Source: Diadophis punctatus similis
Lineage: Eukaryota; Chordata; Lepidosauria; Squamata; Dipsadidae
Assembly (NCBI GenBank): GCA_023053685.1
Contig: JALIGW010000013.1
Location: 14,866,001 to 14,930,000, forward strand
Direction: 5' to 3'
Length of the DNA stretch: 64,000 bases
The notes under the pieces are model-generated. The model was given only the letters and a program-made list of their open reading frames with translations, was not told the origin of the DNA and searched no databases. Below, one piece after another: positions 1 through 10,220 of the stretch. Numbering within the stretch: the stretch's first letter is position 1; every line of letters begins with the position of its first letter. Position numbers and translations under genes: made by a program.

Positions 1-1810
1 TTGGCGCATGGTATGCTTAAGGTTGGCCACCATTGCTCTAGACCTATGACTGATACACAAGACCAGCCTTTCCCCCTCTCCTTGAGAGACTGATTGATTT
101 AATGATTGGTTGATTTAAATGAAAAAGAGAACGAGGTTCGGCTAGCTGTTACCAAGACATTACAGATTTTTGGCTGCTTCTGTTAACAAGTGGTTTCCAC
201 TTTTTCCTATTTTTACTACTTAGGGGAAAGCGGCACCATTTTGCCTATTTCATGAGCAATGTCAAGATGCTCCTAACCACAGCAACTCACTGCCATGACC
301 AGCATCCTGGCCAATGATGGATTTTGCTCTTTATTAATACTCCCCCTCGCTTCACCATTTAACTTTCTTCTATGTGCAACCTCTTGTCCAAGCTATTTTT
401 GGACCAGGGTTTAGGGTTGTTTTGTGTTCAGGAGTAGCCTGACTGACAGTAATAGGTATAGAACACCTCTATACCTACACCCTGTTAAATCTTGGTTAAA
501 TATCCATGCTGAAAATGCTTGGCAATCACATGATTAGGAGAGCAATGGCACTGACAAGCAGGTGACACTTACTGCAAGATAGAAGTTTAGAGATCCATTA
601 ATCTTTTTACTTAACTTGTCCTGCATTAAATCTATAAAGAGAAACTTGTAACTGCCTGTGATCAATTAATTATAAGCACCACCACAATCAGACCAGCAGA
701 CAGTGTGACATATTGTGGGACAGTGCCCTCTGAGCATATATCAGGGAAACCCCAGAGATTTTCTGCATGCAATTCATCATGTATTGACTATAGAAATAGT
801 CTACCTTTGAATTTGTAAATAGTTTCATATTTGCTCATTGAGAATATAATAGTGACATACTTTTTAACATTTGTTCCCTTATGCTAAATACATAAATAAC
901 TATAAAGAGAAGTTAACTCACTGATTTAACTATGAAGTAGAACATAAATTGACAATGAAAGCAGTGTAATTTTAATGGCACAGAGAAAATCACTTTGATG
1001 CAGCTTTCTGAATATACCATAAACATTGTATTTGTTTGCTTTTAGGTGAAACAAATTATTTCTAGACTTAGGTATTTAGACTTACTCTGAATCAAGTTGT
1101 AAATTGATTTATAAATCAATTGCGGTTTCTGTTCAGATAGAAAGTTAGAGTTCTATTTGATGACACATCTTCTATGATCCACATTTTTCCACTAAAATCT
1201 TATTTAGATTATTTTCATTCATCTCAAATAAATGACCATATCTATTTGTTATAGAGGAAAATATATATCTATAATGTGCTCTTAAAATATATTTTATTAG
1301 GCCAAACAAAATAACTTAATCCTTTTGTTCACTGGTAGTTATCTTCTGTAGAAAACAGAAGAGATTGTAAATTGTACTGAAATATTGAACAGTTTTGAAT
1401 CATTTTACCTTGAAAATTATATGGTATATAGTATAAACATATATTTAAAAAACCCTCATGATGATATATTTTTCATTTTAATAAAATGTATTTTTATCCA
1501 TATTTTGCAGACATTCCATGAAAGTGTTTCTAAGGCTTAAATTTAAAACCTTAGAATGGGACCACATCATGTTTCATTTTCAGTATTGATTTTGATTATT
1601 TATTTGAATTATTAAGAGAGATGCTGTAGTACTTATTCTATGTTGTATTAGGAGAAAACTAGATTGCATGGATTTCAAATACTGTTACTGATACTTTATT
1701 CTGTGTGTGGTAAAATTATTCTCTATTATTTAAAAGAAGATACAATAGCACTGGACCTCTTCAGAGCAAGCATTTATTTTAAAAAGCTTCTTTATTTTGT
1801 TAAGTTGTCT

Positions 1811-1942
1811 AGAGGTCTCCAACCTTGGCAACTTTAAGACTTGTGGACTTCAACTCCCAGAATTCCACAGCCAGCAAAGCTGGCTGTGAAATTCTGGGAG
1901 TTGAAGTCCACAAGTCTTAAAATTGCCGAAGTTGGAGAACCC
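1811..1942. mobile_element. Palindromic MITE in a TCTAGA site
   Basis: The arms GGTCTCCAACC and GGTTGGAGA flank the family's AATTCTGGGAGTTG core. TCTAGA is present on both sides. A paralogous repeat at about 57890-58075 lacks the insertion and defines the empty site. Confidence 0.8.
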
Positions 1943-2062
1943 TCTAGAACAATAATAAAGGAGTCTTTAAAAAATAAGTCTAATAATTTGAACATTCTAC
2001 AGACATTTATAGTTATTCACTTACCCCCTTGCATTCAGTTCAGCAGAAAATAAAAATCTCCA

Positions 2063-2350
2063 TGTCTCTCCCAGCTATTTGCCTCTTTGCTGCTAGTTTC
2101 AGTTTCATTTTAGCATATGGCAAATCAGCTGGGGGTCGGGAAGCTGCTAATGACTTGCTTAGCTTAACAAGCTCTTCCCTCTTTGCTACAAGCAGGTAAA
2201 TTGCTGGAAGACAGAGGCCAAAGGGTGGGTGGGTGTGGGTGGGTATGGGTGGGTGGATGGGTGGGGCTACATTCGGTGTATAAGACGCACCCAAGTTTTC
2301 ACCCTCTTTTGGGGGGTAAAAAGGTGCGTCTTATTCTCCGAAAAATACGG
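2063..2350 (+). mobile_element. CCGTATTTTTCGG-type element, second subfamily, left edge unclear
   Basis: The right end CTCCGAAAAATACGG | TA and GTATAAGACGCACCCAAG are clear. The interior carries a GGGTG-rich tract and a GCTATTTGCCTCTTTGCTGC block shared in reverse with 57482-57740. The left terminus was not found. Confidence 0.6.
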
Positions 2351-3429
2351 TATGTCAAGACTAGAAGATATGTGCAGAAATGATAATATATTTGAAATGT
2401 TGCACATTAGGTATGAATCAACAAATACAAAAGGCAGATTTTAATAATATATTTGATTTTAAAAATAGAAACTAATTTGCTTTGCTTTTCTTCTAGAGGA
2501 ATACAACTTCAAAGATTAAATTTCCAGCTATTCTTTTTCAGATTAGAGAAAAAAGCATTTAAAGAGTTGCAAAACTCCCTAGGGAACCCCTGTACTTTTC
2601 TGAGTTCTCTATGAAAAACAATTCCTATTTCATCCTCTTTAATTCCACCAAATACATTTCCAGTTTTAAAACTTGCAGTTATGCTTCTTTTAGGCCTTCG
2701 GCAAGTGGGTTTGTGGAAAATTATGGGTACACACTGACATATGATCAATCATACTTGTTATTCCAAGATTTGTAGGAAACTCACTGCAGCCATTGTTTTA
2801 AAACAAACATAGACGTGTTACAGTCCTAGTGCTACCAACTAGCGCTTGCTCAGGAACTTTTTGGTTTATTATGTTTGTCCTGGAAAGTTTTCAGCAAGAT
2901 CAACACATTTGTCAAGGATTTCACTTCATAACTAATTCTTTTAAAGCTTGAGCTACATCCAGTAATAATCACTTACTGAATGAACTTTGATCTGCCTCCT
3001 GACATACTAGAAGCCCTGAGCTCCCCACCCAACCCAGTTGCTACATGACAGAAGATATTTCTGTTGGAGGCTACAGAGTCACTGTAGATGATTCTTAACT
3101 AAATTGATCACTGATCCTAAACCAATACTTCAAACGCGTATATATACTGCTATTAAGAATCTGGTTACTGTGAGAATGGTAGGATGCAACCATTTTAGAA
3201 GATAGACATTTTTCTGCTGACATTTGTTTTTTTAAAAAATAAAAATAAAAATTACATACAAGAACCTGAAAATTTAAGCAAAAGGGTGAGGGGCTCTCAG
3301 CAGTTTCATTCCTTGAATGGAAGTTAATAAGGGGGCTGGAATCTTTTCTTTGAGAGAAACAAAAATAACATTTGTGACAGTGTGGAAAGTTGAACAGAAA
3401 AGTAGGGAGAAACTTTTCATCATCTAATC

Positions 3430-3571
3430 CAGTGTTTCCCAACCTTGGCAACTTGAAGATGTCTGGACTTCAACTCCCAGAATTCCCCAGCCAGCATTCG
3501 CATTCGCTGGCTGGGGAATTCTGGGAGTTGAAGTCCAGACATCTTCAAGTTGCCAAGGTTGGGAAACACTG
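3430..3571. mobile_element. Palindromic hAT MITE with 8-bp TSD ATCTAATC
   Basis: A 142-bp near-perfect palindrome from CAGTGTTTCCC to GGGAAACACTG. The identical 8-bp flanks at 3422-3429 and 3572-3579 are the hallmark of hAT insertion. It belongs to the same family as the copies at 61155, 63786, 54201 and 27556. Confidence 0.9.
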
Positions 3572-3985
3572 ATCTAATCTCTGCCCCTTCCCAAGTGGAT
3601 TTCCTATTGTTGTTTGTGTTTTTAAAATTGGGGGGGGGGGGATAAGCCCTGTATATAATAATTACAGTGTCACATATGTGCTGGAATCATGCAAAGGAAG
3701 TACAAGCTTTCTTCTTCAAGTTGTAACATATTTGGTAAGAAGAGTCATACAAACTGCAGTCCTAACTGATTGCTTTCTCTCTAAGTTGCCTAGCAACCGG
3801 AAGAAAGCAAGGGCATCTACAGAGACCCCCAGAAAAGGCAGGATAGCAGCTGCAACCATGTGACATGGAAGCCCAGCCCATTTTTAAGTGAATATATTGG
3901 TCTGACCAGGATAACAGGCAGAGGCGGGTTGCCTACTTACTGATACCAGTGCACTGTGCACGCACCGGTATCAGTTTATATATAT

Positions 3986-3988
<3 letters not shown>

Positions 3989-4054
<66 letters not shown>
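3989..4054 (+). repeat. (AC)33 microsatellite
   Basis: An uninterrupted AC run that cuts off the inverted copy of the hAT-like element end at 3958-3975. Confidence 0.97.
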
Positions 4055-4056
<2 letters not shown>

Positions 4057-4395
4057 GGATATATTCAGTTCTTAAATCTGCTTCATCTACTACCATACTA
4101 GGAAAAGGTGGTGTTTAAAATTGGTTGCTGCTGCTTTACATTTGTTCATAATCGTCGCTTTGTACCAAGCTGTCGGGGTCACAATTCTAATTACCTTGTT
4201 CAGATCTTCTGCCAACAGACGTTGCTCCCCTCCCCTCTCCCCCTTCCTTCCCAAACTGCAGTGCTTCTACTAGTGTACAAAGTCCATTGCATTCCATTTT
4301 AGTCTTTATTAAAAAGCAATGGTTGAGTGCCGGGAAGTGCCTGGAGATGTTACTGGAGATACCAGAATGCTATATATTCATTCACCTTACCTGTT

Positions 4396-4671
4396 CAGGG
4401 GTGGGTTCCTACCGGTGCGGTCCAGTGCGCAGCTCCGGTAGGCAGCTCCGCCGATTACACAATTTGCGTGCGACTGCTCCGGTACCGTCTTCACCGGACA
4501 GTCCCGCGCGTTGCCATTTTTTAAAAAGAATTTTTTGGCTTTTTGGCTTCCACGCATGCGCAGAAGCAAAATCTCGCCGAGGGCACACGTGTGTAGCAAA
4601 CGCACGGATGCACAAAACGTGGAGATGCATGTGCAGTGCACCGGTATCAGTAAGTAGGCAACCCACCTCTG
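4396..4671. mobile_element. hAT-like element of the GGTGGGTT family
   Basis: 276 bp, with CAGGGGTGGGTTCC at the left and CAACCCACCTCTG at the right. CCTGTT abuts both ends. Its right end and 25 bp of flank recur inverted at 3894-3958. Confidence 0.75.
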
Positions 4672-4936
4672 CCTGTTATCCTGGTCAGACCAATATTGTT
4701 CAGAAAACAAGCTAATGCTGTATTTGCCTCTTGTCCCTGTCTTTCCATGCCTTGGTGCCAAGTCTAAATTTGTTGCGTAGATCTGGAGTGGTTTCTACAT
4801 GACTATTGGCCATTAGTTAAAATGTGGATACCAAGGAACCATCTGACCCGTTATGAACCTGTCAAGCTGTTAAGATTGGTAAGCAAAGACCTTGTATCAA
4901 TCCCTAGCTACAGAAGTCCTATTTTTTTGGAGGGTA

Positions 4937-5318
4937 CAGGTAGTCCTTGAGTTATGACCGCATTCAGGCCAAAATTTATGTTGCTAAGTGAAACACTTGT
5001 TAAGTGAGTTTACAACTTTTCTTGTCACAATTGTTAAGATAATCTTTGCATTTGTTAACTTAGTAACATGGTTGTTAAGTGAATCTGGTTTTCCCATTGA
5101 CTTTGCTTGTCAAAAGGTCGCAAAAACTGATCACATGACTCTAGGGCACTGCAACCATCATAAATATCAACCAGTTGCCAAGCATCTGAATTTTGATCAT
5201 GTGACCATGGGGATGCTGCAATGGTTGTAAATGTGAAAAACGGTCGTAAGTCTTTTTTCAGTGCTGTTGTAGTTTTGAATGGTCACTAAATGAACTGTTG
5301 TAAGTTGAGGACTACCTG
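4937..5318. mobile_element. TA-flanked CAGGTAGTCC element, complete
   Basis: TA | CAGGTAGTCCTTGAGTTATG and AGTTGAGGACTACCTG | TA, 382 bp, with TA at 4935-4936 and 5319-5320. Internal GTTAAGTGAATCTGGTT and TTGATCATGTGACCATGG blocks define the family. Confidence 0.88.
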
Positions 5319-5529
5319 TACTAGAGAATCTTCTCTTATACTGCCTCAGCCACTCTTTAACATGGCATACTTGTCCCCCAACCCTCTTGGTGTACAGAAA
5401 ATCTGTAGCGGCATACTTCCCTCACTAGAGTTTCAAATGGTTAATTGCTTTTAGTGTCAATTTTAGAATAATTTAAATCTTTCCTTTTTTAAAAAAAATT
5501 ATTTTTAAAAAATATAACTGCACTGAGTA

Positions 5530-5936
5530 CCATATTTTTCAGAGTATAAGACGCACCTTAGTTTTGGGAAGGGAAATTGGGGGAAAATCTACCTACCAGG
5601 TATTCATCTGGCTAGCGTCCTTAGTCTGGTCTGCTTCAGCACATTATTTTATCCCCTCGTTAGGGCTGAAAAAAACCTTTTTCGGAGGGAGTAGGAATGA
5701 AAAAATCCTACAAGCCGGGAAGATCATTAGCACCTCGTTAGGGCTGAAAAAACCTTTTTCGGAGGGAGTAGCAATGAAAAAAAGCCTGCAAGCCGGGAAG
5801 AGCCGGGAAGATCGTTAGCACCTCATTAGGGCTGGGAAAAAAGCTTCAAAAAAGCTACATTTCAAGTATAAGATCACCCAAATTTTCAGCCTCTTTTAGG
5901 GGGGGAAAGGTGTGTCTTATAATCCGAAAAATACGG
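5530..5936 (+). mobile_element. TA-flanked CCGTATTTTTCGG element
   Basis: TA | CCATATTTTTCAGAGTAT and ATAATCCGAAAAATACGG | TA, 407 bp. The TTCGGAGGGAGTAGCAATGA module is tandemly repeated inside. Confidence 0.85.
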
Positions 5937-6104
5937 TACTTACCAGAAAATAAGTGATTAAAACAAACTGAAACAAACCCTTGACTTTCTTCAAAAAGAT
6001 TCCTTTCTATGACATCATTCAAATGTCTGGATATTTCACAATGCTTCTACACCTATGGAGAACATGCTTCTAAGAAATATTTTCATCGTCCCTTTCCTCT
6101 TAGA

Positions 6105-6185
6105 ATCACAGGGCTGGAAGGGACCTCGGAGGTCTTATAGTCCAACCCTTTGCCCAAGGCAGGAGTCCTTATATCAGCCCGGACA
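6105..6185 (-). repeat. CR1 3'-end fragment, reverse
   Basis: AATCACAGGGCTGGAAGGGA, CCTCGGAGGTC and ATAGTCCAACCCTTTGCCC are the reverse complement of the CR1 terminal signature. Confidence 0.7.
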
Positions 6186-6739
6186 GATGAATGTTGTCTT
6201 TTCTAGAAAATGAGAATTAAAATATTTTAGAGTAGGAGGCGGACTCAACTAAATCCTACAAGCGCTCACATTTTTCCCATCCTTGGAGCAAGACCAACAG
6301 TAGCCAAACAACTGCGCATGTTCTGCCTGGGAAACCATAGCATGCTTTCCCCCCACCCCTTTTTCCAGCTTTTGCATTATCCAGACTTCTTCACTGTGTG
6401 CAGTTTTCATCAGCAGTCCAACAAAGGGGTTTAAGGGGGGCGGATTACCCCTTTCCTGTGAAAGTACCTCCAATTTCATTTCTACCATCTGTAGAATCCA
6501 ATCATGCTGATTGTCTTAGTTGGCATTTTCTACCCTTTAAAATATAGGAAAATAGCATTATTGTTGTATCCCATTCAACAGTATCTGGAAGGCAACTCTC
6601 TCTTATTTTCTAGACTATTTCAAAGAAATAAATACTGTATGTTTTTAGACGTGGATGAGAATACTGGAGAAAAAGAACTCATTTCTAGTTGAAATGAATG
6701 AATTAAATAGTAGCGATCCCTGTTTTCTTCTCAAAGGTA

Positions 6740-7175
6740 AAGCATCTGAATGAAACTTTAATGTATATTCCTATGAAAATTAAGTGTATTATATGTAAGT
6801 AAAATGGAAGAAATAGATATGGAAAAGGTTCCATGTGATTCAATTTTGCACAGATAGAAATAGATAAGTATTAACGATTCGCTATTGAATGTAAAAAGGG
6901 TAATAAAAATATTGTAATTTGCAAGTAGAACCAGAAATACCCGAAAATACATCAGGAGACTTAATGTAGTACAGACAGAATTAGATAAATATCAATGACT
7001 ATTATTGAATGTTAAAAGGAAAATAGAAATACTGTAATTTGGAAATGGATCAAGAAATACGATGAAAAAGCTGTAAAAGTGATTAACTACTTTTGTGTTT
7101 GTTTTATGTATTTTTGTTTGTTTGTCACATTTGTTGTTTTTAACGGAAAAACTTAATAAAGATTTTTTTAAAAAA
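6740..7175 (+). repeat. LINE-1-like 3' end with tandem 3' UTR repeat
   Basis: The A-rich 3' part ends GTTTGTTTGTCACATTTG then AATAAAGATTTTTTT, as in L1 3' UTRs. Two diverged copies of a roughly 120-bp unit (from 6851 and from 6971) precede it. Confidence 0.5.
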
Positions 7176-7354
7176 GAAACTTGAATGTATAAATTAGAAA
7201 AATGTAAATGTAAAAAGCACTGAACTACTACTCTAGATTTTTAAGAAAAGATGGCAGTGAAAGAGATAGACACTGTAAGCCCGCCATCTAATTGTGATCT
7301 GAATTTTTACAGTTCTAACCTCTTAGCCCTAGACAAGAAACCCTTATTTTATAC

Positions 7355-7542
7355 CAGTAGTGGTATTCACTTACCTTCGCTACCCTTTCGGACATGGGAG
7401 CATGCGCGAGCGCTTTGCTGGTGCGCAGCACTTCTGCGCATGCACAGAGCATCTGGGATGATGTCCAGGCTGGTGGGTGGAGCCTCCCACCTCCATTGCT
7501 ACCAGTTCGCCTGAACCTGTGCGAACCGGTAAAATACCACTG
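7355..7542. mobile_element. hAT MITE with TSD TTTTATAC
   Basis: 188 bp, with CAGTAGTGGTATT at the left and AAATACCACTG at the right. The 8-bp duplications at 7347-7354 and 7543-7550 are perfect. Confidence 0.9.
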
Positions 7543-7846
7543 TTTTATACACATTGTATAAATGCACATGAATGATGGGAGCGGTGTGGCAAGAATAGGG
7601 AAGAGCTGATTTTTCTTATCGGAAAATGTATTCAGTAGCCTTCCAAGGGCACCTTAAAGCTGAATAGGATTGTTCTCACATTAACTTGGAGGAAAGTCAG
7701 ATCATGGGCCATGTTTGGGAAAAGACATAGAAGAGAAAGAAAAGGGATGAAAAATGGGAACAACAAATTTCATGCTGACCTATTTGCCAGCTCAATGTTG
7801 AATGGAAAGCAATCTAACTCTATAATGGAAAACAAAAAACTTATTA

Positions 7847-8010
7847 CAGGTAGTTCTCGACTTACGACTACAATTGAGCCCAACATTTCTGTTGCTAAGT
7901 GAGACATTTGTTAAGTGAGTTTTGCCCCATTTTACGACCTTTCTTACCACACTTGTTAAGTGAATCACTGCAGTTGTTAAGCTAGTAACAGGATTGTTAA
8001 GTGAATCTGG
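7847..8010 (+). mobile_element. CAGGTAGTTC-type TA element, 3' truncated
   Basis: The left TIR follows TA at 7845-7846. Sequence matches 4937 through GTTAAGTGAATCTGGTG, then stops. Confidence 0.7.
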
Positions 8011-8659
8011 TGCCTTATTTATTTTCCTTTTTGGTGTGTTTATTGTAAAGCACCTAGATATCTTCAGCTATTATGAGATTTATTTATTTTTTTTAGAAAA
8101 GAAAGGGAAGGGGAGAGGAGGGGAGATTTAATTCATTGAATTCTGGGATATGTGGCCTTTGCCCACCCTTGCTGCCCACCACTTTTCACCAACATCTGGA
8201 TGAAGGAAGGCTGCTCTAGATATTAGGTTACTTCTCAATGGGCAGTAAAGAATGAGCAATCCAATATCATCATCCTCTTGTTTATGACCTAAACTAGGTG
8301 AAGAGGTGTAAGATTACTAAAGAAGAGGGTGTGGACACATAAGTAAATATTGAAAAACTTCATTTGTGAACTTCTTGCTCTCTTTCTGATGCAAACCATG
8401 GTTGTTTCAATCAGGGGTATTAGAAAGAAAGATTTCAAATGTTTAGGCACATCTGTCACAAGGAAATAGATATAGGAGTGAGGAGCCCGATGATGACGGC
8501 GGCGGTGGCAGCGATGATGATTGAAAGCACTGTGGAGTGGAACTGATCAAAGGCAGGGTGATGACTTGAAAGAGAGAGGTAGGTGTGGAGAGGAGCGACT
8601 CTTTCAGAGAATGCCAGCTGCTTTGAGCACAGAGAGTGAGTGTCTCGGTGCTTTTCTCT

Positions 8660-8669
8660 CCATATATGG
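8660..8669 (+). promoter_or_regulatory. Perfect CArG box (SRF site) near the candidate FHL2 promoter
   Basis: The ten bases CCATATATGG match the CC(A/T)6GG SRF consensus exactly and are palindromic. It lies about 140 bp upstream of the candidate non-coding exon. An E-box CAGCTG sits about 50 bp 5' of it and a CACACC/CCACACC-rich segment lies 3'. Mammalian Fhl2 is an established SRF target, so position and gene identity fit. A single 10-mer can occur by chance, and occupancy is inferred. Confidence 0.55.
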
Positions 8670-8806
8670 TAAAATGATACACAGGGGTTTTTCACTAGAC
8701 TGTGAAGGCAGACGCCTTCTTCCACACCACACAGACAGTGGAAAAGGACTCCAGAGTGCACAGACGCAAGGATTCCCTGACTAACCGCACACCCCTTCTC
8801 TTCCAG

Positions 8807-8884
8807 CAGATCACCCGGTTACCCATTCATAAATGGATGTGATTCTCCATCCCAGCTCCAGAGGCTGCTACTAATTATCTGCCT
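8807..8884 (+). other. FHL2: Candidate non-coding 5' exon of FHL2
   Basis: A consensus donor CCT|gtaagt follows 8884. A pyrimidine-rich stretch ending ttccag precedes 8807, so this could be an internal non-coding exon, or the 3' part of a first exon beginning further upstream (about 8690-8760). It is on the right strand, 6.6 kb before the first coding exon, and no repeat family occupies it. The coding exon begins 24 nt before ATG, so an upstream exon must exist. This is the best candidate but is unproven. Confidence 0.4.
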
Positions 8885-9955
8885 GTAAGTACACCTCCCT
8901 TTTTTTTTGTTGTCCCAAAGAATCTTTGAACCAATCAATGAACCCCGAGAGGTTTTGCTGTAATTAACAAAGGCTGTGCTGTGAGGTTGGAAGGGACAGA
9001 AAAACCCTAAGCATATATAAGCTATCCATTGAATGATTCCCCTTTTTTTAAAAAAAAAACTCCAGACAGGGGCTGGTGATAGAGCAGGAGTTATGTGTTT
9101 CTTCTTTATCTTCAGAGAAATTGCTCTTTTCTGCTTGTGACAAGTTAGCCGAGTGATATCTCAGCATGTCATTGTGCATTAGGACATTTCCCCCCCCCCC
9201 CGGCAGATGCTATGCTGAATAAGCCCCAGAGAAGATCAGAAACGGGTGACATCTTGGTTTATTTGTCTTCCTGGAAATATATCCTGTTCCCTACAGGAAC
9301 AAAGAACCCTATTAGATTTTTCAGTTGCAGAAGCACAGAAAACAACGGATGTCTTGCCTGTTTGCATTCTCTCGATCTCTGTATTACATACCAGAAAAAT
9401 TATAGCATTCACAATTTATCGCATGAGTATGGAGCAAAGTTTTTTTTTCCCATTGACCCTTTGACAGCTATACTATTTCTTCTGTAGTACATGCCGGTAC
9501 ATGATATATGTTACAGTCAACACCCATTTTCATGTTTTAGTGAGTTATTTACATATTTACTTGATTGTTAATCTGGAATGCTTTATGTCTCTTTCCACCA
9601 TAGTAGATTATTCCCACTGCGTTTTCTTTTTTATTCATAATATCTTTTGATTACTGCACATGACATTCAAAGTAATCTCTGGACGCTGTTAAAAGAAATT
9701 ATTATGTAGTTTATCATTCATTATATTTCTTTATTATCCTCCTTCCCCCAAAACAAGATAAATTTTGTGCAGAGCTTGAAGGTTTGAAATTCAGTCTATC
9801 AAAAGGACTTCATGCTCCATTTAAATCTGGTTAAAAATTTAATCAGTGCCTTTAGTCCCATTGATTTTAATTATATATTGTCACAATTTACTTCTGCTAG
9901 ACTATATTATAGGAATAGAAAAAACTTCTATAGTACTTTCCTCATTTGTCTTACA

Positions 9956-10220
9956 CATGGGTGTCAAACCCGATTGCATCATGTGACGTATCATGAAGTT
10001 TTTTGCCTTTGCGGAGCTGGCCTATGTGTGGCCTAGAAGTGGAGCTCTTGCCTCACAATCAGGAGGTTGGGAGTTCGATCCTAGGTAGAGGCAGATGTCT
10101 CCTGCTTGGGCAGGGGGTTGGACTAGATGACCTGCAAGGTCCCTTCCAACTCTGTTAATCTGATCTGATCTGGTCTGATCTGATGCATCCGGCCCACAGG
10201 CCACCAGTTTGACAGGCCTG
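9956..10220. mobile_element. hAT MITE carrying a nested SINE
   Basis: CATGGGTGTCAAAC at the left and GTTTGACAGGCCTG at the right. The outer parts match the reverse complement of 31515-31625. About 150 bp of tRNA-derived SINE interrupt it at 10030-10182. The flanks do not show a clear duplication. Confidence 0.8.
10030..10182 (+). repeat. tRNA-derived SINE with a CR1-like 3' tail
   Basis: The head has a pol III A-box-like TGGCCTAGAAGTGG and a B-box GAGTTCGATCC. The downstream part (AGGGGGTTGGACTAGATGAC through CCTTCCAACTC) is the CR1 3'-end signature, ending in a TCTGA simple repeat. This is the head-plus-LINE-tail layout of a mobile SINE. Confidence 0.8.

Larger units (their letters stand above)
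3894..4696. repeat. Inverted 65-bp arms 0.67 kb apart
   Basis: 3894-3958 and 4631-4696 are reverse complements (ATATTGGTCTGACCAGGATA, GGTTGCCTACTTACTGATAC) with few mismatches. The match covers the end of the hAT-like element at 4671 plus 25 bp of its outer flank. Confidence 0.85.
1..8440. other. 5' flank or upstream intron of FHL2
   Basis: No coding exon is supported here. 1-1740 is AT-rich DNA without a family I recognise. The rest is a mosaic of repeats listed separately: hAT MITEs, a dinucleotide tract, two TA-flanked elements, a CR1 fragment, an L1 3' end and a truncated TA element. Small ORFs here are non-coding by context. Confidence 0.6.

Noticed and set aside
10030..10100. Possible tRNA gene (A-box and B-box present)
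   Set aside because: The cloverleaf is not intact and the sequence continues into a CR1-like tail, so it is a SINE head. The same applies at 16889 and 57815.
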